Positions 7,680-13,765 of a stretch of 15,005 nt of DNA are shown here, piece by piece. The notes under the pieces were generated by a model, which had not been told where the DNA came from, searched no databases, and was given only the letters and a program-made list of their open reading frames with translations. The stretch comes from BM707 sp041592975 (GTDB lineage: Bacteria > Desulfobacterota > Desulfuromonadia > Desulfuromonadales > UBA2294). The position numbers and the translations under genes were made by a program. The stretch lies in NCBI GenBank assembly GCA_041592975.1, contig JBFHOZ010000038.1, positions 1 to 15,005 on the forward strand. The letters are read 5' to 3'. Each line of letters starts with the position of its first letter. Within the stretch, counting starts at the first letter, position 1.

Positions 7680-9539
7680 TCACCTGCGCCTCAGGAGAAC
7701 CGAGAGGATGGCGATCGCCGCCGGGGTCACCCCGGGGATGCGCGAGGCCTGGCCGAGCGTCTGCGGCCGGGCAGTGGTCAGCTTCTCCCGCACCTCGCTC
7801 GACAGTCCGGAGACCGCCGCATAGTCGAATCCGTCGGGAATACCCACCTGCTCGACCTTCCGGAAGCGCTCGACCTGTTCGAGCTGGCGCCGGATGTACC
7901 CCTCGTACTTGACCGATATCTCCAGCTGTTCGTGAACTTCCGGCGGAAGCGTCGTCAGGCGGTCGTCGGTAAAGAGCAGGTCTTCGACGCCGATCTCCGG
8001 CCGGCGGAGCAGCTCCTCGAGGGTGGCGCCGTTCTTCAGTTCGCCGAGCGCGAGGCGCTCCGTCACTCCGGTCTCGGAGGGTCCGATGCGGCGCTCGCGC
8101 AGGATCTGGTGGCCGGCTTCGATCTGTGCCAGCTTCTCCTCGAAACGTCGCCAGCGCGCGTCACCGACCAGCCCGGCCTTCCGGCCAATTTCGGTCAGCC
8201 GCTGGTCGGCGTTGTCCTCGCGCAGCAGCAGTCGGTACTCGGCCCGCGAGGTGAACATCCGGTACGGTTCGCGGGTTCCGAGGGTGACCAGGTCGTCGAT
8301 CAATACGCCGACATACCCCTGGTCGCGACCGATCACCAGCGGCTCCTCACCGCGCACCTTCAGGGCGGCATTGGCGCCGGCGATCAACCCCTGGGCGGCC
8401 GCTTCCTCGTATCCGGAGGTGCCGTTGATCTGGCCGGCATGGTAAAGACCGTCGATCGCCCTGGTCTCGAGGCTCGGGAGCAGCTGGCTGGGATCGACAT
8501 AGTCGTATTCGATGGCGTAGCCGGGCCGCATGATCTCGACCCGCTCGAGCCCCGGGATGGTCCGCAGAAATGCGAGCTGGACGTCGGGCGGCAGCGAGGT
8601 CGAGACGCCGTTCGGGTAGATCTCGGCGCTGTGCAGCCCTTCCGGCTCGAGGAAGACCTGGTGCTTCTCCTTCTCCGGAAACCGGACGACCTTGTCCTCG
8701 ATCGACGGACAGTAGCGCGGCCCGACCCCTTCGATCACGCCGCTGTACAATGGCGAGCGGTCGAGGCCGCCACGGATGGCGTCATGGGTCCGCTGATTGG
8801 TCCAGGTGATATGGCAGGGAACCTGCGGCATGGCGATCGCCTCGGTATCGACCGAAAACGGTCGCGGGCGCTCGTCTCCGGGCTGCGCCTCGAGAATTGA
8901 GAAGTCGATGCTGTTGCGATCCAACCGGGCCGGGGTTCCGGTCTTGAGCCGACCGACCGTAAATCCGAGGGAGCGGAGGTGGTCCGACAGCCCCTCCGAC
9001 GGCGGCTCGCCGGCCCGCCCGCCGGGATAATTGCTGAGACCGACATGGATCAGGCCGCGCATGAAGGTCCCGGTGGTCAACACCACCGCCCGACCGCGGT
9101 ACTCGATCCCCTCGCGGGTCCCGACCCCGGCGACCCGCTCCCCCTCGACCAGCAGGCGGCTGACCGCCCCCTGCTTGAGGTCGAGATTTTCCTGGGCCTC
9201 AACCACCCGCTTCATCCGCGCCGCGTACAGCATCCGGTCGGCCTGGGCGCGCGAAGCCCGGACGGCCGGCCCCTTCTTGGTGTTGAGAATGCGGAACTGG
9301 ATGCCGGTGGCGTCGATATTGCGCGCCATCTCGCCGCCGAGGGCGTCGATCTCCTTGACCAGATGCCCCTTGGCCAGCCCACCGATCGCCGGGTTGCAGG
9401 ACATCTGCGCCACCGTGTCGAGTCCGAGGGTCAACAGCAGGGTGCGGCAGCCGATGCGGGCCGCAGCCAGCGCCGCCTCGCAGCCGGCATGGCCGGCACC
9501 GACAACAATGACATCGTACTGTTTTCCGTAATCAATCAC
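7680..9539 (-). CDS. mnmG: tRNA uridine-5-carboxymethylaminomethyl modification enzyme MnmG (GidA)
   Basis: FAD-dependent partner of MnmE; the complex installs the cmnm5 group on wobble U34 of several tRNAs, using glycine, methylene-THF and NADH. 619 residues, normal length. It has the FAD dinucleotide fold VVGAGHAGCEAA (residues 12-23), family signature GPRYCPSIEDK (273-283), signature AGQINGTSGYEEA (368-380) and the C-terminal helical domain with KYEGYI (544-549). The start is GTG at 9537-9539; an in-frame TAG directly precedes it, so no longer form is possible, and the protein MIDYGKQYDVIVVG aligns well from there. The preceding 73-bp gap to mnmE holds two parS sites, the nearer one ending 16 bp upstream of the start codon on the coding strand. 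Confidence 0.98.
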   Translation of the reverse strand: MIDYGKQYDVIVVGAGHAGCEAALAAARIGCRTLLLTLGLDTVAQMSCNPAIGGLAKGHLVKEIDALGGEMARNIDATGIQFRILNTKKGPAVRASRAQADRMLYAARMKRVVEAQENLDLKQGAVSRLLVEGERVAGVGTREGIEYRGRAVVLTTGTFMRGLIHVGLSNYPGGRAGEPPSEGLSDHLRSLGFTVGRLKTGTPARLDRNSIDFSILEAQPGDERPRPFSVDTEAIAMPQVPCHITWTNQRTHDAIRGGLDRSPLYSGVIEGVGPRYCPSIEDKVVRFPEKEKHQVFLEPEGLHSAEIYPNGVSTSLPPDVQLAFLRTIPGLERVEIMRPGYAIEYDYVDPSQLLPSLETRAIDGLYHAGQINGTSGYEEAAAQGLIAGANAALKVRGEEPLVIGRDQGYVGVLIDDLVTLGTREPYRMFTSRAEYRLLLREDNADQRLTEIGRKAGLVGDARWRRFEEKLAQIEAGHQILRERRIGPSETGVTERLALGELKNGATLEELLRRPEIGVEDLLFTDDRLTTLPPEVHEQLEISVKYEGYIRRQLEQVERFRKVEQVGIPDGFDYAAVSGLSSEVREKLTTARPQTLGQASRIPGVTPAAIAILSVLLRRR

Positions 9540-9554
9540 CTAGACACCATTCCC

Positions 9555-9570
9555 TGTTCCACGTGAAACA
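9555..9570 (+). other. parS site 1 (ParB binding site, centromere)
   Basis: TGTTCCACGTGAAACA matches the widely conserved parS consensus TGTTNCACGTGAAACA at every position. It lies in the gap between mnmG and mnmE, within 40 bp of a second site, and a ParB gene is about 3.5 kb away. ParB would load here as a CTP-gated clamp and spread. It also covers the short leader of mnmG. Confidence 0.93.
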
Positions 9571-9587
9571 ACCCTCCCGCCAAAGAG

Positions 9588-9615
9588 TGATCCTGTTCCA
9601 CGTGGAACAGGATCA
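9588..9615. repeat. 28-bp perfect palindrome around parS site 2
   Basis: Positions 9588-9615 form a gap-free perfect palindrome centred on the CACGTG core of the second parS site. It extends six base pairs beyond parS on each side (TGATCC / GGATCA), and its end is the TGA stop codon of mnmE (9613-9615). In mnmE-mnmG mRNA it would fold as a stem of about 12 pairs with a 4-nt ACGU loop. No U tract follows, so it is not a standard terminator. Confidence 0.9.
9594..9609. other. parS site 2 (ParB binding site, centromere)
   Basis: TGTTCCACGTGGAACA is a fully symmetric variant of parS, differing from TGTTNCACGTGAAACA at one base (G for A in the right arm). Its centre is 39 bp from that of site 1. 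Tandem parS sites are common near origins, and one-mismatch sites are usually still bound, though often more weakly. Confidence 0.85.
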
Positions 9616-10983
9616 TTTGCCGATACAGAAACGGGAGAATATCTGATCGAGAATCTCGTCGGGGGTCGTCTCGCCGGTTATCTCGCCGAGCGCCTGCAGC
9701 GCCTCGCGCAGATCGAGTGCAAGAAACTCCGGCTCATGGCCGGAATCGACAGCGGCGAGGAAGCGCCCCAGCGCCTCGCAGGCCCGCAACAGGACCTCGC
9801 GGTGGCGGCGATCGGAAACCAGTGTCGATTCGGAAATCTCGCCGCCGCCGGCAAAAAGAGCGGCAATCCGTTCCTGCAAAAGATCGAGGCCGGTGCCGCA
9901 CTTCGCCGAAACATTAATTGATTCAAGAGCGGAAAATGGCTCCTCGAGAGCAACGGACTGCCGATCGCACTTGTTGACAACCAGGAGGCATTTCTGCCCG
10001 TGAATCATCTGCAGGGCGAGGCGGTCATCCGCATCCGGCGCAACGCTGCCGTCGATCACCAGCAGAACCAGGTCGGCGGTGGCGCATTTGGCGCCGGCCC
10101 GGCGGACCCCCTCGCGCTCGACCGGATCGCCGGTGTCGTGCACCCCGGCGGTGTCGATCAGGCGGACCGGGATGCCGCCAATCACCAGAGACTCCTCGAC
10201 GGTGTCGCGGGTCGTCCCGGGAATATCGGTGACGATCGCCCGCGACTCGCCGAGCAGGGCATTCAGCAAAGAACTCTTGCCAACGTTCGGGCGGCCGAGA
10301 ATAAGGACATTGAGACCTTCGCGCAGGACACGTCCGGCATCGAATCCGGCCAGCATCCCGCCGATCTCCGCCCTGACCCGGGCGATGTCGTCACTGAGTC
10401 GGGCGATCGTCGGCGGGGAGATATCCTCCTCGGGGAAGTCGATATGTGCTTCGAGCAGGGCGAGGTGCTCGAGAAGGGAGTCACGAAGACGGTAGACCGT
10501 TCTCGACAGGGCGCCGTCCATCTGCCTGAGGGCGAGTTGACTGGCTGCCTCGGAGCGGGAGCGGATGACGTCGATCACCGCTTCGGCCCGGGACAGGTCG
10601 AGTCGACCGTTGAGGAAGGCACGCAGGGTGAACTCCCCCGGCCGGGCAAGGCGCAGGCCGGCGTCGATGAAAAGATCGAGAAGGCGCCGGACAATCAACG
10701 GCCCGCCGTGACAGTGAACTTCGACCACATCTTCGCCGGTGTAGGAGCGGGGGGCGCGCATCACCACCGCCATGACCTCGTCGATCAGCTCGCCGCAGCC
10801 GTTGTAGATGTGGCCATGATAAAGTCGGTGCGATGCATAGGTGTCGACCGGCCGGCCGGGACGGAAAAACCTCTGCAGGGTCGGTTCTGCAGAGGTTCCG
10901 GAGAGGCGGATGATGCCGATGCCGCCCTCACCGACGGCGGTTGCTGGAGCAACGATCGTCTGCTCGGAAAGTCCGGGCTTCAT
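9613..10983 (-). CDS. mnmE: tRNA modification GTPase MnmE (TrmE)
   Basis: GTPase partner of MnmG in wobble uridine (U34) modification; it dimerises through its G domains in a potassium-dependent way. 456 residues, full length. The N-terminal tetrahydrofolate-binding domain starts DTIVA-like (EQTIVAPATAVGEGGIGIIR). A helical domain is interrupted by the G domain, with G1 GRPNVGKSS (230-238), G2 TTRD (257-260), G3 DTAG (277-280), G4 NKCD (337-340) and G5 SAK (359-361). The protein ends with FCIGK (452-456), whose Cys is the conserved one of the family. The ATG at 10983 lies 9 bp beyond the yidC stop and has no recognisable Shine-Dalgarno sequence, suggesting coupling to yidC translation. The jag gene often found at this junction is absent. 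Confidence 0.98.
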   Translation of the reverse strand: MKPGLSEQTIVAPATAVGEGGIGIIRLSGTSAEPTLQRFFRPGRPVDTYASHRLYHGHIYNGCGELIDEVMAVVMRAPRSYTGEDVVEVHCHGGPLIVRRLLDLFIDAGLRLARPGEFTLRAFLNGRLDLSRAEAVIDVIRSRSEAASQLALRQMDGALSRTVYRLRDSLLEHLALLEAHIDFPEEDISPPTIARLSDDIARVRAEIGGMLAGFDAGRVLREGLNVLILGRPNVGKSSLLNALLGESRAIVTDIPGTTRDTVEESLVIGGIPVRLIDTAGVHDTGDPVEREGVRRAGAKCATADLVLLVIDGSVAPDADDRLALQMIHGQKCLLVVNKCDRQSVALEEPFSALESINVSAKCGTGLDLLQERIAALFAGGGEISESTLVSDRRHREVLLRACEALGRFLAAVDSGHEPEFLALDLREALQALGEITGETTPDEILDQIFSRFCIGK

Positions 10984-10992
10984 GGTGTCGGG

Positions 10993-12600
10993 TCAGGCGA
11001 ACTTCTTGTGGATGTAATACTGCTGGGCAATCGTCAGCAGATTGTTGATCAGCCAGTAGATAACCAGTCCGGACGGGAAGTTGAGAAAGAGCACGGTAAA
11101 AATGACCGGCATCAGCAAGAAGATCTTCTGCTGGGTCGGATCCATGGTGCTCGGCGTCATCTTCTGCTGGATGAACATGGTCGCCCCCATGATCAGCGGG
11201 GTGATGTAGTAGGGGTCCTTGGCCGACAGGTCGGTGATCCAGAATGCGAAAGGAGCATGGCGGAGCTCGATCGCCTCATACAGTACCCGGTAAAGAGCAA
11301 AGAAGACCGGGATCTGAATCAGCATCGGCAGACAGCCGCTCATCGGATTCACCCGGTGCTTCTTGTACAGCTCCATGGTCTCCTGCCCCTGACGGGCGCG
11401 GTCGTTCTTGAAGCGCTCCTTGATCTTCTGCATCTCCGGCTGCAGCTTCTGCATCGCCTTCATCGACGCGTAGCTCTTGTGGGTCAGCGGCCAGAAAAGC
11501 AGCTTGATGATAACGGTCAGCAGAATGATGGCGATCCCGTAGTTGTTGATGTACTGGTTGATGACGTTGAGGAACCACAACAGCGGATCGGCGATGACGC
11601 TGAAAAAACCGAAATCGATCGCCTTGGCAAGGTCGTAGTTGACCGCATCGAGGATCGACTTGTCGCGCGGGCCGAAATAGGCGAGGAACTTCTGGCTGAC
11701 GGCCATGCCGGGATTGACCGACAAGAACGGCAGGCTGAAGACATTCTCGACGCGATTGTCGATACGCCGGATCACCACCTGCTCGCTGGATCCCTCCAGG
11801 GGAACCAGGGCCGACATGAAATACTTGTCCTCGTAGGCCGACCAGACGGCGTTCTTGCCGAAGGTGGCCGATTCCTTCTTCAGATCCTCCAGGGTCGCGG
11901 TCTTGACTTCGCCGTCGACCAGAGAGGCACCGCCGACAAAGGTAAACTGGTCGGTCTCGACCGACTCGTCAATCCCCTGCACCAGGGAGAGCTCCAGCCC
12001 GCCGCGACCGACGGAGGAAGCCGGGTTGCTCACCCGGATCTCGAGATCGATGGCGTAACTGCTGCCGCGCAGGGTCAGCACTTTTTCAACGACGAGCCCT
12101 TCAGCCGTGCGGGTGGCGAAAACGAGCTCCTTCTCCTCGGCACCGCTCAGGCGGACCTCTTTGCCGCCGTCGGGGAGGGAGTAGGCCGCCTCGGGGGAGA
12201 GCTGCAGACCGTTGACGCCGGCAAGCCGCAGGGTTGCAAGATGCGGATAAGAGACGTCGATCATCGACACCAGGTCGGCATCCGGACGGTTCTCGGTCCG
12301 GTAGTTGTTCAGCTCGAGACTCTTCAGGCGGGCGCCGATATTGGTAAAGACGGCCGTGAACAGATCGGTCCGGACGATGAACTCCTGCTCGTCGGCCGGC
12401 ACGACCGGTACCGCGGGGACAGGGATGGCGGCTGCATCCGGCGAGTGGGACGGGGACGGAGCGGCGGCTGTCTGTTCAGCAACCTGACCGGCAACAGGTT
12501 CGGCCGGCGGGGTCTGCTGCGGGGGAAACAGAATGGTGAAGACGACCCAGACACCGAGCATCAGGGCGATAGCGATGAAGGTATTCTTGTTGTTATCCAT
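10993..12600 (-). CDS. yidC: Membrane protein insertase YidC (Oxa1 family)
   Basis: Inserts and folds inner membrane proteins alone or with SecYEG; Fo subunit c is a classic client. With the start at 12600 it has 535 residues: membrane helix 1 at about 7-25, a Pro/Ala/Gln-rich linker (26-70), a large periplasmic beta domain (about 75-330), and the conserved insertase core with helices from about 350 to 525. That core includes LLTVIIKLLFWPLTHKSY and NPMSGCLPMLIQIPVFFALY. Lys366 takes the place of the groove arginine of E. coli YidC. The tail HKKFA is basic. I chose the ATG at 12600 because it gives MDNNKNTFIAIALML, the usual Gram-negative beginning, with GGAG 6 nt upstream; the in-frame extension to 12738 runs back into yidD and is not needed. 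The periplasmic domain marks the Gram-negative type. Confidence 0.97.
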   Translation of the reverse strand: MDNNKNTFIAIALMLGVWVVFTILFPPQQTPPAEPVAGQVAEQTAAAPSPSHSPDAAAIPVPAVPVVPADEQEFIVRTDLFTAVFTNIGARLKSLELNNYRTENRPDADLVSMIDVSYPHLATLRLAGVNGLQLSPEAAYSLPDGGKEVRLSGAEEKELVFATRTAEGLVVEKVLTLRGSSYAIDLEIRVSNPASSVGRGGLELSLVQGIDESVETDQFTFVGGASLVDGEVKTATLEDLKKESATFGKNAVWSAYEDKYFMSALVPLEGSSEQVVIRRIDNRVENVFSLPFLSVNPGMAVSQKFLAYFGPRDKSILDAVNYDLAKAIDFGFFSVIADPLLWFLNVINQYINNYGIAIILLTVIIKLLFWPLTHKSYASMKAMQKLQPEMQKIKERFKNDRARQGQETMELYKKHRVNPMSGCLPMLIQIPVFFALYRVLYEAIELRHAPFAFWITDLSAKDPYYITPLIMGATMFIQQKMTPSTMDPTQQKIFLLMPVIFTVLFLNFPSGLVIYWLINNLLTIAQQYYIHKKFA

Positions 12601-12631
12601 GAAAATCTCCAGTAAAACCCTGATATTTCTA

Positions 12632-12844
12632 TTATTTAACAGGATCAAAGCCGCCCGGGTGCCAGGGGTGGCATTTGCATATCCGCGTGAAACCGTAAAG
12701 CAACCCGCGCCAGGGGCCATGCCTTTCGATCGCCTCAAGCGTGTAGGCTGAACAGGAAGGGAAAAAACGGCACGTCGCCCCCGTCAGGGGAGACAGGAAC
12801 TTCTGGTAAATCACGATGCCCGCCACTAAGACCTGTTTGATCAT
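12632..12844 (-). CDS. yidD: Membrane protein insertion efficiency factor YidD
   Basis: Small membrane-associated protein that assists YidC-dependent insertion; its exact action is unsettled. 70 residues, with an N-terminal amphipathic stretch (MIKQVLVAGIVIYQKFLSPL) and the family core CRFFPSCSAYTLEAIERHG followed by KCHPWHPGGFDPV, including the conserved cysteines and the HPGG motif near the end. Length is normal. It overlaps the end of rnpA by 4 bp and precedes yidC by 31 bp, the classical rpmH-rnpA-yidD-yidC order. Confidence 0.96.
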   Translation of the reverse strand: MIKQVLVAGIVIYQKFLSPLTGATCRFFPSCSAYTLEAIERHGPWRGLLYGFTRICKCHPWHPGGFDPVK

Positions 12845-13206
12845 TCCAGACCCGACCTGTGGGAGATGCCGAACAGAATTTGCAACTCTTCGGTCACTGC
12901 ATCCAGGCTTATCATCCCGGGACGACGGTGAGCGACGACCGATACATCGAGACCGGAGACGATCTGCCCGTAGTTCTGACGAAAAAATTCGCGCACCAGA
13001 CGCTTGATACGGTTGCGGCAGACGGCATGACCGATCCGGCGCGAAACGGTGATACCGAGACGCGAACGGCCGGAACAGTTTTCCAGTACATGGATGTAGA
13101 AGTGAGCGGTGCGAAAGCGGCGGCCGGCGTTTCGAGCCCGGATAAAATCCTGCCGCTTCCTGATCCTGTTGTCAGCCGGGAAGCCCTGTCGCCTGGCAGC
13201 GCTCAA
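12841..13206 (-). CDS. rnpA: Ribonuclease P protein component RnpA
   Basis: Protein subunit of RNase P, which with the RNA subunit removes 5' leaders from pre-tRNAs. 121 residues; the core includes RIRKRQDFIRARNAGRRF near the N-terminus, RLGITVSRRIGHAVCRNRIK (the RNR motif) and RLVREFFR, the basic helix that contacts RNA. The start appears to be TTG at 13204-13206: no ATG or GTG occurs in frame between the in-frame rpmH stop and the conserved core. No strong ribosome site precedes it, and only 21 bp separate it from the rpmH stop, so re-initiation after rpmH is likely. Its end overlaps yidD by 4 bp. Confidence 0.95.
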   Translation of the reverse strand: MSAARRQGFPADNRIRKRQDFIRARNAGRRFRTAHFYIHVLENCSGRSRLGITVSRRIGHAVCRNRIKRLVREFFRQNYGQIVSGLDVSVVAHRRPGMISLDAVTEELQILFGISHRSGLE

Positions 13207-13227
13207 GACGCCGATACCAACCCGCCG

Positions 13228-13377
13228 CTACTTGGACGGGGTCGTCACCGACAGACGCTTGCGACCGCGGGCCCGGCGCCTCTTGAGGACAATCCGGCCA
13301 TTCTTTGTCTGCATTCTTTTGCGAAAACCATGGGTCCGCTTGCGGCTGACCCGACTCGGCTGATAGGTACGTTTCAT
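13228..13377 (-). CDS. rpmH: 50S ribosomal protein L34
   Basis: Small basic protein of the large ribosomal subunit. The 49-residue product begins MKRTYQPSRVSRKRTHGFRK and continues RMQTKNGRIVLKRRRARGRK to a C-terminal RLSVTTPSK, matching L34 along its length. The ATG at 13375-13377 has AAGGAG about 10 nt upstream. It is the first gene of the leftward operon rpmH-rnpA-yidD-yidC and lies beside dnaA, the usual place in most bacteria. The tail after RKRLS is a few residues longer than in the shortest L34 proteins, within normal variation. Confidence 0.98.
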   Translation of the reverse strand: MKRTYQPSRVSRKRTHGFRKRMQTKNGRIVLKRRRARGRKRLSVTTPSK

Positions 13378-13461
13378 GGTAATGTCAACTCCTTGCTCGT
13401 CAATTCGTTAAAGCGAAACACCGTTCCGCTTCGATGATATTTGCCATTTGCGCAAAGAGCA

Positions 13462-13491
13462 CTACTAAGCATATTTCTATAGACATGTCAA
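13462..13491 (-). promoter_or_regulatory. Candidate promoter of rpmH-rnpA-yidD-yidC
   Basis: Minus strand: a perfect TTGACA -35 box (13486-13491), then TAGTAG at 13462-13467 with an 18-bp spacer, or TTAGTA with 17 bp. The -10 is poor, but a TG two bases ahead of TTAGTA gives an extended -10. Transcription would start near 13455 and leave a leader of about 80 nt before rpmH. Confidence 0.45.
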
Positions 13492-13562
13492 GAAATTTTC
13501 AGGTTTTCCGTGGCACTTCCGGACAGGCCGGGCGCGAAGGAACCGCCAAAAAAATGTTGCAA

Positions 13563-13602
13563 AAAAAAATCGCCTCTGCTAGCGTCGTAAGGCGATTTTT
13601 TT
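13563..13602. terminator. Bidirectional terminator-like inverted repeat in the origin region
   Basis: AAAAAAATCGCC (13563-13574) and GGCGATTTTTTT (13591-13602) are perfect 12-base inverted arms around a 16-nt loop. On either strand this makes a short G+C stem followed by a run of U, the layout of an intrinsic terminator. It lies between the divergent genes rpmH and dnaA, where no gene should end. It may insulate the two promoters, end an unannotated small transcript, or serve as an easily melted AT-rich element of oriC. Confidence 0.6.
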
Positions 13603-13660
13603 GATCAATCATACGACTCAAAAGGTCGGCCAATCCTAGCTCACATCGATCATTGAATAT

Positions 13661-13669
13661 TTATCCACA
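13661..13669 (+). promoter_or_regulatory. DnaA box 1
   Basis: TTATCCACA is an exact match to the high-affinity DnaA box consensus. It faces the second box across 14 bp and lies about 100 bp upstream of dnaA, so it can serve both origin firing and dnaA autoregulation. Confidence 0.88.
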
Positions 13670-13683
13670 CCTGTGAAAAAACT

Positions 13684-13692
13684 TGTGGATAA
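13684..13692 (-). promoter_or_regulatory. DnaA box 2
   Basis: TGTGGATAA is the exact reverse complement of TTATCCACA. With box 1 it forms an inverted pair extended by one more matching base on each outer side (TTTATCCACA / TGTGGATAAA). Confidence 0.88.
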
Positions 13693-13765
13693 ACAGACAG
13701 TATGCGAAAAGTTTATTCCTATTGTTCCTGCTGAACACATGGCTGGTGCAGCTTCCGAAAATAAT

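Larger units (their letters stand above)
13603..13765 (+). other. Candidate oriC core and dnaA leader
   Basis: The 388-bp gap between rpmH and dnaA is the best origin candidate. From left to right it holds the rpmH leader and promoter, two A tracts (13548-13554 and 13561-13569), the inverted repeat at 13563-13602, and two perfect DnaA boxes at 13661-13692 in this right-hand part. A third, degenerate box match (TGTGAAAAA, 13672-13680; seven of nine on the minus strand) lies between the two. I find no convincing sigma-70 promoter for dnaA and no clear Shine-Dalgarno sequence ahead of its ATG. Confidence 0.6.

Noticed and set aside
10000..12615. Very long plus-strand open frame (871 codons) antisense to mnmE and yidC
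   Set aside because: It lies opposite two unmistakable conserved genes. Its composition (Asp, Gly, Leu, Val, His rich, no domain recognised) is what the antisense of G+C-rich codons produces, and it crosses the yidC/mnmE boundary without any sign of a start region.
12601..12738. Longer form of yidC beginning at 12738
   Set aside because: The extra 46 residues are encoded inside yidD sequence and lack YidC character. The ATG at 12600 has a good ribosome site and gives the usual N-terminal membrane helix.
13447..13456. TTTGCGCAAA palindrome near the rpmH promoter
   Set aside because: Ten-base palindromes of this kind are common; no partner site or known motif makes it notable.
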